Of a DNA stretch of 64,000 bases, positions 1-8,961 are shown piece after piece. Source of the stretch: CAVSRC01 sp963785065. GTDB taxonomy: Bacteria; Pseudomonadota; Alphaproteobacteria; Rhizobiales; Kaistiaceae. Each line of letters begins with the position of its first letter. The first letter of the stretch is position 1. Where the stretch lies: contig CAWATX010000004.1 in assembly GCA_963785065.1 (NCBI GenBank), positions 1,178,001-1,242,000 on the forward strand, given 5' to 3'. The notes under the pieces were generated by a model, which saw nothing but the letters and a program-made list of their open reading frames with translations, searched no databases and was not told the DNA's origin. A program made the position numbers and the translations under genes.

Positions 1-1
1 C

Positions 2-1768
2 TGCTTTCCCGAAGACCTCGACCTGATGGCGCGGCCGGTGAGCTATGTCGAAATCTCGATCGCCGCGCAGGACGGCGCACCGCACGCCGTGTCGGCCTAT
101 GTCGATTTCAGCGCCAACTGGGTTGCCGGCACGGCAGAGACGGAGGTCGTCTGGGGCCGGCACCGGAGCGGGCCGGTCGTGGCAATGTTCATGGGTCGTG
201 CCGATCAGACGCCGCTGGCACGTTCGGGCGACGAGGTGCAAATCGATTGGGGTTATCTCTATACGTCGCCAGAGCCCGGCTCAGCGGCCGTGGGTGCAAG
301 CGGCGACGGCTTAACGCTGCGCGACAGCTTCGCCGCGGCCGGGACCATCCCGGAGAGCGACGACGTGCAAACCGGCCGCGCGGCCGGCATGCCACATCGC
401 GGTCATCGCGGGCCGTCCGGAGCGGAACAGGATCGCCCGGGCTACATGGTCAGCGCGTGGAGCAAGTTCTTCGGGACCGTTTCTGGCAGCGCCACGTGGC
501 GTCTGGCCGTCGCCTATGACCATGTGTTCCAGATCACCTATTTCGAGCGCCGCCTGCGCCCCTATTGGCGGCGGCATGGCGGATCGATGATCGGCCTCCT
601 GGCAACCGCCTGGGCGGAGCGCGAAACGCTGGCCGAGCGGGCGCGCGCCTACGACGAGAAGCTGATCGAGCAACTGGTCGCCAGCGGCGGCGACACATAC
701 GCGCGGCTCGGCATCCTTGCCTTCCGTCAGTGTGTCGGTGGTCATGCGCTGGTCGAGGACACGGACGGCAAGCTGCTCTATTTCTCCAAGGAGAACTCCT
801 CGAACGGCTGCCTGGGGACGGTCGACCTAACCTATCCGTCGGCACCGTTCTTCCTGCTGTTCAATCCAGCACTCCTGGAAGCGCAGATGCGGCCGATCTG
901 CGCCTACGCCGCCAGCGGCCGTTGGCCGTTCCCCTACGCGCCACACGACGTCGGCCAGTTCCCGAACGCCAACGGACAGGTCTATGGCGGCGGCGAACTG
1001 AGCGAACACAATCAGATGCCCTATGAGGAATGCGGCAACATGCTGATCCTCGCGGCGGCATTGTTCCGTGCGACCGGCGACGATCGCTTCGTGCGCGCGT
1101 TCTGGCCGCAGTTTTCGGCCTGGGCCGACTATCTCGCCACGCACGGCATCGACCCCGAAAACCAGCTTTGCACGGACGATTTTGCCGGCCATCTGCCGCA
1201 CAATGCGAACCTGTCGCTCAAGGCCATCATCGGCCTCGGCGCCTATGGCCAGCTATGCTCGGTGCTGGGAGAGGATCAGGCGGCCAGGCGCTATGGCGAC
1301 ATCGCCAAAGACTGGGCGGCACGCTGGCCTGCGCTCGCCAACGACGGCGACGCTTTCCGTCTTGCCTTCGACCAGCCCCGAAGCTGGAGCCAAAAGTATA
1401 ATCTGATTTGGGACAGGCTCCTCGGGCTCGGCCTTTTCCCGCCCGAGATCGCCGACACGGAAGTTGCGTTCTATAGACTGCATCAGGACCGGTTCGGCCT
1501 GCCGCTCGACAGCCGCAGTCACTATACCAAGCTCGATTGGCTGGTCTGGACGGCGTGCCTGACCGCTCGGCGCGCCGACTTCGATGCTCTTCTCGCTCCC
1601 GTCGCGGCGTGGCTCGATGCCAGGGCCGAACGCGTGCCGCTGTCGGACTGGTTTGATACCGAAAGCGGACAGCAGATTGGCCGGGGTGGCTTCCGGGCCC
1701 GTCCGGTCGTCGGCGGCGTGTACATCAAGCTTCTGGCCGATCTGACAGCTCGACGCGGCCTTCCTTAG
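2..1768 (+). CDS. Glutaminase-like protein (DUF4965/GtaA family), 5' end outside window
   Basis: The reading frame is open from base 2, so the N-terminus lies upstream; about 589 residues are visible. The start of the visible part (DLMARPVSYVEI) and the segment APHDVGQFPNANGQ followed by MPYEECGNMLIL resemble the conserved core of the DUF4965/DUF5127/DUF1793 glutaminase A-like family, which folds as an (alpha/alpha)6 barrel resembling glycoside hydrolases. A role in releasing ammonia from glutamine, or in hydrolysing a glycan, is family inference only. No catalytic residues can be assigned here. It converges on the decayed FadR-type regulator. The C-terminus (LADLTARRGLP) looks complete. Family assignment is fairly confident, substrate is not. 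Confidence 0.75.
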   Translation, partial: CFPEDLDLMARPVSYVEISIAAQDGAPHAVSAYVDFSANWVAGTAETEVVWGRHRSGPVVAMFMGRADQTPLARSGDEVQIDWGYLYTSPEPGSAAVGASGDGLTLRDSFAAAGTIPESDDVQTGRAAGMPHRGHRGPSGAEQDRPGYMVSAWSKFFGTVSGSATWRLAVAYDHVFQITYFERRLRPYWRRHGGSMIGLLATAWAERETLAERARAYDEKLIEQLVASGGDTYARLGILAFRQCVGGHALVEDTDGKLLYFSKENSSNGCLGTVDLTYPSAPFFLLFNPALLEAQMRPICAYAASGRWPFPYAPHDVGQFPNANGQVYGGGELSEHNQMPYEECGNMLILAAALFRATGDDRFVRAFWPQFSAWADYLATHGIDPENQLCTDDFAGHLPHNANLSLKAIIGLGAYGQLCSVLGEDQAARRYGDIAKDWAARWPALANDGDAFRLAFDQPRSWSQKYNLIWDRLLGLGLFPPEIADTEVAFYRLHQDRFGLPLDSRSHYTKLDWLVWTACLTARRADFDALLAPVAAWLDARAERVPLSDWFDTESGQQIGRGGFRARPVVGGVYIKLLADLTARRGLP

Positions 1769-1795
1769 TCACGCGACGTTCGCATTGCCGTGGCG

Positions 1796-2487
1796 CTAGC
1801 GTCCGTTGTGCCGCCGCGGCAATTTGCGCGGGTGGTCCAACAGATCGTCAAGCAGTGTCCATGCGCTGTCGCGCCAATTCCGGCCTCCGGTTGCAGATTG
1901 CCTCGAACACCTCCTCGTATCTCCGCAGGCAATCGTCGCGAACCCAGGTGGCTCCGTCCGTGCTTGGCTCTGACGTGCTGAACTGCGTCGCGCAGATCAG
2001 TCTGCCAAACCCGCCATGAAATGATTGCCCGTAGCATTGAGGGTACCTAGGCGAAAGCTGAGATCGGCGCCTAGATCGCCCGGACCACGGGACTATCCCC
2101 GGAGACCACCATTTCGTTCAAAGCACCGCCAATCTGCTCGATCGTTGCTTCAGACGGCGCGGCGGCGACGAGCGCAGCCGCCGCCGGCTCGACGATGTGG
2201 CACAACTCGTAGAGGTGGGAAATGTGCTCTTCGGTCGGTGCCGCCTCCAGATGCCAGCGCAGGACTGCGGTATCGAGCATGTTCCACGCAGCCTTGGGAC
2301 GGACGCGCGTGCCGACCCTGCGGCAAGGGAGGACAAGCCCCTTGGCAGCCAGAACGCTGTATGCCTCCCGCACATCGCTCGGTCCTACGCGGTATCTCAT
2401 TCCACGATTTCGCGGTTGCGCTGACAGCCGCTTTCCGAGCAAAAGCGAACTTAGTTCGACGAGTTGCTCAAGTCGGCAATGCGCCAT
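1796..2487 (-). pseudogene. FadR-type GntR regulator, decayed by frameshifts
   Basis: The first part (2487 to 2071) gives a partial winged helix (VREAYSVLAAKGLV) and the start of an FCD ligand domain (AAWNMLDTAVLRWHLEAAP, HLYELCHIVEPAAAALVA). It then meets a stop. FCD-like sequence continues in other frames: ADLSFRLGTLNATGNHFMAGL just below 2070, RYEEVFEAICNRRPELARQRM near 1915-1857, then LLDDLLDHPRKLPRR ending in a stop at 1796. At least three frame changes are needed to read the whole domain, and the N-terminal helix also looks eroded. This was probably a local sugar- or acid-responsive repressor. It is now unlikely to be functional unless the sequence contains indel errors. Confidence 0.8.
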
Positions 2488-2525
2488 ACGCTAACGCCGC
2501 CGCAAAGTGGCACGCGCGCCCGTAC

Positions 2526-3608
2526 CTAGCCGCGACCGAGCGCCTTGCCGGTGCCGGCGAAGACGTGCAGTGCCGAGACCGGCGCCGTCAGGATCACGCG
2601 CGATCCGGGTATCGTCGGGCTATCACCCGGCGTGCGCGCCACCACCACCGTGCCGTCATCGAGATGAGTGTGGATCAGGCTCGATTCGCCAAGATGCTCG
2701 ACGGCGTCGACTTCCGCCGACAGCCTGAGGCCGTCGGCTTCGCCTTCGATGAGATGTTCGGGCCTGACCCCGAGGGTGACCTTTTCGCCGACGCCTGGCG
2801 CATCCGCCGTCGGCATGGTGGCGCCGCCGCCGCCATCGAGGGTGACCGCCACGCCGCCGTCGCGGCTGGTCACCTTGCCGGCGACGAAGTTCATCTTCGG
2901 GCTACCGATGAAGCCGGCGACGAACAGGTTCGCCGGCCGGTGATAGACGTCGAGCGGCGCGCCGATCTGCTCGATGCGCCCGTGGTTGATGACCACGATC
3001 TTTGAGGCCAGCGTCATCGCCTCGACCTGATCGTGGGTGACGTAGATGGTCGTCGCCTTGAGCGAGCGATGCAGTTTGGCGATCTCGATGCGCGTGTTGA
3101 TCCTGAGCGCCGCATCGAGGTTGGACAACGGCTCGTCGAACAGGAACACCGCCGGTTCGCGCACGATGGCGCGGCCGATGGCCACCCGCTGGCGCTGCCC
3201 GCCGGAGAGGTCGCGCGGCCGCCGGTTGAGATAAGGGGTGAGCTGCAGCGTCTCCGCCGCGCCGCGCACGCGCCGGTCCACCTCCGCCTTGTCCGCCTTG
3301 GTGAAGCGCAGGCCGAAGGCCATGTTCTTGTACACGCTCATATGCGGATAGAGTGCGTAGGACTGGAACACCATGGCGATCTTGCGCTCGGCCGGCGGCT
3401 TGTCGTTGACCTTGCGACCACCGATGGAAATCTCGCCGGAGGAGACCTTCTCCAGTCCGGCGATCAGGCGCAACAACGTCGACTTGCCGCAGCCCGAGGG
3501 ACCGACGAACACCACGAACTCGCCGTCCTTCACCTCGAGATCGATGTCGTGGAGGACCTGCGTCGGCCCGAAGGACTTGTTGACGCGGCTGAGCGACACA
3601 TCGGCCAT
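2526..3608 (-). CDS. Sugar ABC transporter ATP-binding protein (UgpC/MalK type)
   Basis: A 360-residue cytoplasmic ATPase that would energise sugar import with the two permeases upstream. Walker A is GPSGCGKST (residues about 36-44). A Q-loop (VFQSYALYPHMSV), the LSGGQRQR signature, Walker B plus D-loop (FLFDEPLSNLD) and switch histidine (THDQ) are all intact. The C-terminal extension (about residues 240-360) is the TOBE/MalK regulatory domain (GVRPEHLI). The start ATG shares one base with the stop of the preceding permease (TAATG), indicating translational coupling. It is the last gene of the minus-strand operon murQ, binding protein, permease, permease, ATPase. Such MalK-type ATPases are often shared between importers. 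Confidence 0.93.
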   Translation of the reverse strand: MADVSLSRVNKSFGPTQVLHDIDLEVKDGEFVVFVGPSGCGKSTLLRLIAGLEKVSSGEISIGGRKVNDKPPAERKIAMVFQSYALYPHMSVYKNMAFGLRFTKADKAEVDRRVRGAAETLQLTPYLNRRPRDLSGGQRQRVAIGRAIVREPAVFLFDEPLSNLDAALRINTRIEIAKLHRSLKATTIYVTHDQVEAMTLASKIVVINHGRIEQIGAPLDVYHRPANLFVAGFIGSPKMNFVAGKVTSRDGGVAVTLDGGGGATMPTADAPGVGEKVTLGVRPEHLIEGEADGLRLSAEVDAVEHLGESSLIHTHLDDGTVVVARTPGDSPTIPGSRVILTAPVSALHVFAGTGKALGRG

Positions 3609-4438
3609 TATTTGACGGCTCCCGCGGTCAGGCCCCGCACCAGAGAGCGCGAGAACAACAGATAGAGGACGAGGATCGGCGCGATCGCCAGCGACAGCGA
3701 CGCCAGCACGGCGTTCCAGTCGGTCACGTACTGGCCGATGAACTGCTGCACGCCCAGCGTCACGGTCTGCGTGTCGCGGCCCGGCGCCAGGATCAGCGGG
3801 AACCACAAGTCGTTCCAGATCGGCACCATGGTGAAAACGGCGACCGTCGCCAGGGCCGGACGGATCAGCGGCAGGATGACGGCATAAAAGATGCGGTATT
3901 CGCTCACCCCGTCGCAGCGCGCCGCATCGCGCAGGTCGCGCGGCACCTGCTGGATGAACTCCGCCAGGATGAAGATGGCGAGCGGCAGCCCCATCGCTGT
4001 ATAGACCAGGATGAGGGCGGTCAGCGTGTTCACCAGGCCCAGCCCGACCATCATCTTGAGGATGGAGACGCTGCCCAGCCGGATCGGTACCATGATGCCG
4101 ATCGCCATGAACAGGCCAACCAGCCCATTGCCGCGAAAGCGGTATTCGGTAAGCGCCCACGCGCTCATGGCGCCAAAGAAGAGCACCAGCGCCAGCGATG
4201 CGACGGTGACCGTCAGGCTGTTGACGAAGTAGAGGCCGAAATCCGCCTTGGCCAACACGGAATCGTAGCCGACCAGCGAGAAGGACTTGCCGATGGGCAG
4301 CGACAGGGGCGAATTGAAGATTGCCCGGCGCGACTTGAAAGAGTTGATCAGGATGAGCAGCACCGGCCCGAGCGCCAGCAGGGTGTAGAGGATCAGCGCC
4401 ACATGGACGGCCAGCCGGGAAGCGCGCTGCTTGTTCAT
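3608..4438 (-). CDS. Carbohydrate ABC transporter permease (MalG family)
   Basis: A 276-residue inner-membrane permease with about six hydrophobic spans. The cytoplasmic EAA loop is recognisable as DAARCDGVSEYRIFYAVILPLIRPAL, where A-x-x-D-G contacts the ATPase; this segment begins near residue 180. The N-terminus (LAVHVALILYTLLALGPVLLI) is a typical first membrane span. It lies 10 bases after the MalF-type partner and overlaps the ATPase gene by one base. Substrate cannot be read from the permease. The operon context (murQ, nagA and deaminase genes next door) suggests N-acetylated amino sugars or peptidoglycan/chitin fragments. Confidence 0.92.
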   Translation of the reverse strand: MNKQRASRLAVHVALILYTLLALGPVLLILINSFKSRRAIFNSPLSLPIGKSFSLVGYDSVLAKADFGLYFVNSLTVTVASLALVLFFGAMSAWALTEYRFRGNGLVGLFMAIGIMVPIRLGSVSILKMMVGLGLVNTLTALILVYTAMGLPLAIFILAEFIQQVPRDLRDAARCDGVSEYRIFYAVILPLIRPALATVAVFTMVPIWNDLWFPLILAPGRDTQTVTLGVQQFIGQYVTDWNAVLASLSLAIAPILVLYLLFSRSLVRGLTAGAVK

Positions 4439-4448
4439 CGCCGGCCCC

Positions 4449-5411
4449 TCACGAAAGGTAGTGCTGCATGCGACGCTGCACGCCGAAAAGGTAGATCAGC
4501 ACACCGACCAGGATAATGAGCAGCATCATGGTCGCTACCGCGGCGCCCATGGTCGGGCTGCCCGGCTGCAACTGGTTGCCGAAGAAGGTGCGGTAGAAGA
4601 ACGTGCCGAGAATGTCGGAGGCGAAGTTGGGCCCGGCGAGCGCTCCCTTGATCGTGTAGATCAGGTCGAAGGCGTTGAAATTGCCGACGAAGGTGAGAAT
4701 GGCGATCACGCCCAGGGTGGGCAGGATCAGCGGTAGTTTGATCGACCAGAAGACGTGCCACTGATTGGCGCCGTCGACGGTAGCCGCGTCGACCAGATCG
4801 TCGGGGATGTTCAGCAGTGCGGCATAGATCAGCATCATCGGGATGCCAACGAACTGCCACACCGAGATGAGCGCGATGGTGACCAATGCGGTGCCCTCGA
4901 GTCCTAGCCACGGGGCGAACAGGCCGCCCAGCCCGAAGACGTTGAGGGCGCCCTTGGCGATGCCCCACAGCGGCGAGAGGATCAGCTGCCAGACGAAGCC
5001 GATGATGACGAATGACAGCATCGTCGGCAGGAAGATGAGCGTGCGATAGACGCTGCGCCCGGCCAGCGCCGGCAGGCTGAGGAGAACGGCGAGGGCCAAG
5101 CCGATCGAGTTCTGCACGATCATGTGGATCGCGAAGAAGATCAGATTGTTACGGAAGGCGTTCCAAAACGGCCCCGCCCAGCGGGTGTCGGTCAGCAGCG
5201 TGACGAAGTTGCTGAGGCCGGTGAAGTGCGTGACGCCGCGGCTGTCGGCGGCGTAGAAGCTGAGCCGGATGGTATCGATCAGCGGATAGATCGAGAAGAC
5301 CGTGTAGACGATGGCCGCCGGGGCGAGAAAGACGACGATATAGGTCGTCCAAGGCGTCGTGTCCCTGGTATCGATCCGCACATGAGCGATTTCGTCGGCG
5401 GTTTCCGCCAT
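4449..5411 (-). CDS. Sugar ABC transporter permease (MalF family)
   Basis: A 320-residue membrane permease. The frame is open further upstream, but I chose the ATG at 5411 (MAETADEIAHVRI). It is preceded by a purine-rich GGGGAAAAGGGG stretch, and the first membrane span (YIVVFLAPAAIVYTVFSIYPL) follows at the distance usual for the family. The EAA loop appears as LVDAATVDGANQWHVFWSIKLPLI (near residue 230). It pairs with the MalG-type permease immediately downstream to form the import channel. Between it and the binding-protein gene are about 175 bases with no gene. Confidence 0.92.
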   Translation of the reverse strand: MAETADEIAHVRIDTRDTTPWTTYIVVFLAPAAIVYTVFSIYPLIDTIRLSFYAADSRGVTHFTGLSNFVTLLTDTRWAGPFWNAFRNNLIFFAIHMIVQNSIGLALAVLLSLPALAGRSVYRTLIFLPTMLSFVIIGFVWQLILSPLWGIAKGALNVFGLGGLFAPWLGLEGTALVTIALISVWQFVGIPMMLIYAALLNIPDDLVDAATVDGANQWHVFWSIKLPLILPTLGVIAILTFVGNFNAFDLIYTIKGALAGPNFASDILGTFFYRTFFGNQLQPGSPTMGAAVATMMLLIILVGVLIYLFGVQRRMQHYLS

Positions 5412-5586
5412 TGCCCCTTTTCCCCTGCGCTGCGCCCCGCGTCGCGCTTGAACGTCCCCAGCTTGCGGCTGCGCCCCACGGCGGAACTTTAGGTTCTGTA
5501 GGCCGGAAGAATCAATTCGTGCCTTGGAGGGAGGCACGTCGGGCCGCGAAACTGGCGCTCCGCGACCCGACAGCTATTTGGAGGCG

Positions 5587-6864
5587 CTACTGCGCTATCG
5601 GCTTGTACCAGGAGTCGAGACCCTCCTGGACCTTCTTGCCCGCCTCTTCAGGCGTCATGGTCTTGTTCAGCACCTGCGCACTGACATTCCACAGGTCGTT
5701 TTCCAGATTCGGCGTGCCGCGCGAAAGGATCTGGTACGAATTGCGGATCGTCGACTTGCAGCTGTCGCGCCAGCTCACGAACGACTTGGCGACCGGGTCC
5801 TTGATGTCGACCTTGGCGGAGGACAGCGGGAAGAACCCCGGCAGAGCGTTGGCATAGATGCCTGCGAAGGCCGGCGAAGCCACCCACGACATGAAGGTCT
5901 TGGCAGCGTCCATGTTGGGCGTTTTGGCGTTGATGCCCATGCCGATGTCGACATGGTCGCTGATGTAGCAGTCGCCTCCGGCCGCCGGCACCGGCGGCGG
6001 GAAGGCATCGAACTTCAGTTCGGCGCCGCCCTGCTTCTCGAAAGTGGTGATGTCCCACGAACCGGCGGGATAGATCGCAGCCTTACCAAGCGAGAACAGG
6101 TTCTGGCTGTCGGGATACTTCTGCGCCTGATAGCCGTCGGCGAGATAGGGCGCCCACTTGGCCATCTGGGCCCAGGTGTCGATGTACGGCTTGTCGGTGA
6201 ATTTCGCCGTGCCAGCGATCAACGCCTTGCGGCCTTCTTCGCCCTTCCAGTAGTTCGGGCCGATGTTCTGGAAGCCCATGGTGGCGGCTTCCCACTGGTC
6301 GGCGGTGCCGATGTCGAGCGGCACATACTTGCCGTCGGCCTTGATCGCGTCGAGCACCTTGAAGAACTCGTCGACGGTCTTCGGGATGGACAGCTTCAGT
6401 TCGTCGAAGATGTCCTTGTTGTAGATGAAGCCGTGGATGACCGAGGCCATCGGCACGCAGAAGGTGGTCTTGCCATCGTCGGTCGTCCAGGCGACGCGCG
6501 CCACGTCCGAGAAGTTCTCCATGCCGGGAAGGTCGTTGACCGACGTCAGGTAGCCCTTTTTGAAGAGGTCGAGCGAGGCATCGAACGGCCGGCAGGTGAT
6601 CAGGTCACCGGCGGAGCCGCCTTCCAGCCGCGAGTTGAGCGCGGCGTTATATTCGGTCGGCGCCGTCGGGTTGAACACCACCTTGATGTCGGGGTGGTCC
6701 TTCTCGAAGGCCGGGATGATCTGGTTGGTCCACAGATCGGCATCATCGTTGCGCCAGCTTTCGATGGTCAGCGTCGTTTCGGCGAATGCAATGCCGCTCG
6801 AGAGCAGCAGGGTCGCCGCAGCCGCAGCGGCGATCCTCTTGAGGTTCAGTGCGCGTCCTGTCAT
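5587..6864 (-). CDS. Extracellular sugar-binding protein of ABC transporter
   Basis: A 425-residue periplasmic binding protein. A signal peptide is visible: basic start (MTGRALNLKRIA), hydrophobic core (AAAAAATLLLSSG) and a probable AFA-E cleavage site near residue 28. The mature start (TTLTIESWRNDDADLW) and NPTAPTEYNAALNSRLEGG are typical of family 1 extracellular solute-binding proteins. A strong ribosome site (AGGGAGAG) precedes the ATG at 6864. It follows murQ by 71 bases and leads into the permease and ATPase genes. The ligand is inferred to be an N-acetyl amino sugar or MurNAc-containing fragment from the neighbouring catabolic genes. Confidence 0.92.
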   Translation of the reverse strand: MTGRALNLKRIAAAAAATLLLSSGIAFAETTLTIESWRNDDADLWTNQIIPAFEKDHPDIKVVFNPTAPTEYNAALNSRLEGGSAGDLITCRPFDASLDLFKKGYLTSVNDLPGMENFSDVARVAWTTDDGKTTFCVPMASVIHGFIYNKDIFDELKLSIPKTVDEFFKVLDAIKADGKYVPLDIGTADQWEAATMGFQNIGPNYWKGEEGRKALIAGTAKFTDKPYIDTWAQMAKWAPYLADGYQAQKYPDSQNLFSLGKAAIYPAGSWDITTFEKQGGAELKFDAFPPPVPAAGGDCYISDHVDIGMGINAKTPNMDAAKTFMSWVASPAFAGIYANALPGFFPLSSAKVDIKDPVAKSFVSWRDSCKSTIRNSYQILSRGTPNLENDLWNVSAQVLNKTMTPEEAGKKVQEGLDSWYKPIAQ

Positions 6865-6935
6865 CCGTCACTCTCCCTGTTGAGACTTTGCTCTGCCGGC
6901 AGCATGCCGCCGGCCTCTCCGTGACCGCGATTTGC

Positions 6936-7820
6936 TCATTTCAGTCGAGCCATCGCGGCGCGCAGATTCCCTTGTGTTTCGGCCAGAACCCTTGCTGCCT
7001 CCTCGGGCGCGAGGCCTTTGGCAACGAGGGCCGCCTGCTTGATGTGGCCGTGGCAGGCATCGAGCGCGTGCGTCGCCGCCCGCTCGTCGACATGGGCGAT
7101 GTCGACAAGCATTGTCACGGCGCGCTTGTGCAGCTTGGCGTTGTCGACCCTCAGGCTGACCATGTGATTGTCGTGGACGCGGCCGAGCCGAATCATGATC
7201 AGGCTCGACAGCAGGCCGAGGGCCGCCTTCTGCGCGGTGCCGGCGCCCATGCGCGTCGAGCCGCGGATCACTTCCACGCCCGAATCGAGCAGGACCGGCT
7301 GATCGACCTGGCTGAGAAGCGAGGCTTGCGGGTTGTTGGCAAGGCCAACCGTGAGCGTACCGGCCTTGCGGGCGGCCTCGACGGCAGCGAGCGTGAAGGG
7401 CGTCGATCCGCTGGCAGCGACGGCGATCACGACATCGGTCGGCTGTGGCGCAAGCTCGGCGATCCTGGCGCGGGCGCGCGCCGCGTCGTCCTCGCTGTCG
7501 CCGGTCATGCCGGGTTTGAGCTCGGTGCCCTGGGCCAGAACGAAGACGGTGCGCTCCTCCGGCCAGTCGAACGTGCCGGCAAGTTCCATGCCGTCGAGCG
7601 CCGCCAGCAGTCCCGAGGTGCCGGCGCCGACATAGATCAGCCGGCCTTGCGCGCCGAGCCGGGCGACGATCGCCCGTGCCGCCGCGGCGAGCTGGCCGCG
7701 CGCCTGATCGACGGCGGCGACCGCACGCTCCTGTCCATCGACGAAGGCTGCAAGGATGGCATCGTCGTCCCACGCATCGAGGCCGCGATAACGCTGGCTA
7801 ATGGTTTCGGTTGTGGACAT
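6936..7820 (-). CDS. murQ: N-acetylmuramic acid 6-phosphate etherase
   Basis: About 294 residues. Cleaves the lactyl ether of MurNAc-6-phosphate to give GlcNAc-6-phosphate and D-lactate in the cytosol. The SIS fold is clear: LIYVGAGTSG, VIAVAASGSTPF and EVIRGSTRMGAGTAQK (sugar-phosphate loop), with a C-terminal UBA-like helical region (HIKQAALVAKGL). I chose the ATG at 7820 (MSTTETISQRYRGLD), which matches the usual N-terminus. An alternative ATG at 7886 would add 22 residues. It is the first gene of the transport operon and is divergent from the kinase/GntR/deaminase/deacetylase operon. Together these suggest muropeptide-sugar recycling or use of environmental peptidoglycan. Confidence 0.92.
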   Translation of the reverse strand: MSTTETISQRYRGLDAWDDDAILAAFVDGQERAVAAVDQARGQLAAAARAIVARLGAQGRLIYVGAGTSGLLAALDGMELAGTFDWPEERTVFVLAQGTELKPGMTGDSEDDAARARARIAELAPQPTDVVIAVAASGSTPFTLAAVEAARKAGTLTVGLANNPQASLLSQVDQPVLLDSGVEVIRGSTRMGAGTAQKAALGLLSSLIMIRLGRVHDNHMVSLRVDNAKLHKRAVTMLVDIAHVDERAATHALDACHGHIKQAALVAKGLAPEEAARVLAETQGNLRAAMARLK

Positions 7821-8074
7821 CGCGGCGAGCGCTGAGACCCCTCTCGTTGCGACACGTATTAGATTGGTATCATAGGTCGCGGGCATCCGGCAAGGGCGTG
7901 CCGTGACGGCAATCGACCGTCGGTATGGTTGAAGATTGGCTCAAATGCGGGCAACTTGCTGCCAAAGTCGACAGGAGATGTGTGGAGCCGCTTTTCCGGT
8001 TGGCTTTGAAGTGGCATTATCCTATTGCTTGGCGAGTCCGGTGGCCAGCCGATCGGAGGAAGCCGAAGGGACCA
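7821..8074. promoter_or_regulatory. Divergent promoter region of the amino-sugar operons
   Basis: About 250 bases separate the murQ and kinase start codons and must carry both promoters. A relatively AT-rich patch lies at 7853-7875 (ATTAGATTGGTATCAT). This is a plausible promoter/operator area for the GntR-type regulator encoded at 8962, but no clean palindrome is visible and I do not assign an operator. Ribosome sites are seen before both starts (GGAGGA and AAGGG before 8075). Confidence 0.4.
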
Positions 8075-8956
8075 ATGGCAGAGCCTCTCTTCATCGGGGT
8101 CGACGGCGGCGGCACCCGCTGTGGCGCGCGACTACGCGACTGCGCCGGGCGGCTGCTCGGTGAGGGCGCGGCAGGCCCGGCCAATGCCCGCCTCGGTGAT
8201 GCCGGCTTCGGCGAAGCCCTGAAGGCCTGCCGCCAGGCTGTCGTCGCGGCCGGGCTCGGCGAGGGCGACGTCGGCCGCATCCACGCCGGATTTGGGCTCG
8301 CCGGCACCCAGCAGGACACGGACCGCCAGGCGGTCCTCGCGCGCCCACATCCCTTCGCCTCGCTGGTGGTCGATACAGATGCCTACGCCAGCTGGCTCGG
8401 TGCCTTTGGCGGGCGCGATGGCGCAATCCTCATCGTCGGCACCGGCTCGGCAGGTCTTGCCGTCATCGCCGGCCGGCGGATCGGCGTCGGTGGCTGGGGC
8501 GCCGACATCGGCGACGAGGGCAGCGGCATGGCCATCGGCCGCGCCGCGATCCGCCGTTCCATCTGGGGCGTCGAAGGGACCGGCCCGCTGACGCCGCTCG
8601 CTGAGGCCGTCCTCGACCGCTTCGACCGTCGGCCGGAAAACGCGGTCGTCTGGGCGGGCACGGCGGTGCCGGCCGATTTCGCCGGCTTTGCCCCGCTGGT
8701 CTTCGATTTCGCCGAGCAGCGCGACATGCTTGCGCTTTCGATCATCGACGAGGCCGCGCACGAGGTGGCGCGCCACATCAACCGCCTGCTCGATGTCGGC
8801 GCCGAACGGGTTGCCATGATAGGAAGTGTCTTTCGGCGAATCGAACCGTGGCTGCCGCCGCCTCTGCGCCTGCACCTGACCGCGCCCGAGAGCGACGCCA
8901 TAGACGGTGCCATTCTATTGGCGCGGCAGGCCCACACCGTGATGGAAGAGGTCTAG
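8075..8956 (+). CDS. BadF/BadG/BcrA-type sugar kinase (GlcNAc/MurNAc kinase-like)
   Basis: A 293-residue ATPase of the ASKHA superfamily. The N-terminal phosphate-1 loop FIGVDGGGTRCGARL and the second phosphate loop IVGTGSAGL, followed by GWGADIGDEGSG, fit the BadF/BadG family that includes N-acetylglucosamine kinases. It would phosphorylate the imported amino sugar in the cytosol, supplying the substrate for MurQ and NagA. The ATG at 8075 has AAGGG four bases upstream and puts the phosphate loop at the N-terminus. An upstream in-frame start at 7925 adds an unlikely basic extension. The regulator gene follows after 5 bases. Whether the preferred substrate is GlcNAc, MurNAc or GlcN is not visible. 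Confidence 0.88.
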   Translation: MAEPLFIGVDGGGTRCGARLRDCAGRLLGEGAAGPANARLGDAGFGEALKACRQAVVAAGLGEGDVGRIHAGFGLAGTQQDTDRQAVLARPHPFASLVVDTDAYASWLGAFGGRDGAILIVGTGSAGLAVIAGRRIGVGGWGADIGDEGSGMAIGRAAIRRSIWGVEGTGPLTPLAEAVLDRFDRRPENAVVWAGTAVPADFAGFAPLVFDFAEQRDMLALSIIDEAAHEVARHINRLLDVGAERVAMIGSVFRRIEPWLPPPLRLHLTAPESDAIDGAILLARQAHTVMEEV

Positions 8957-8961
8957 CACCC

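Noticed and set aside
8848..8961. N-terminal extension of the GntR regulator
   Set aside because: The frame is open but overlaps the kinase gene. The GTG at 8962 with GGAAGAGG upstream gives the normal family start.
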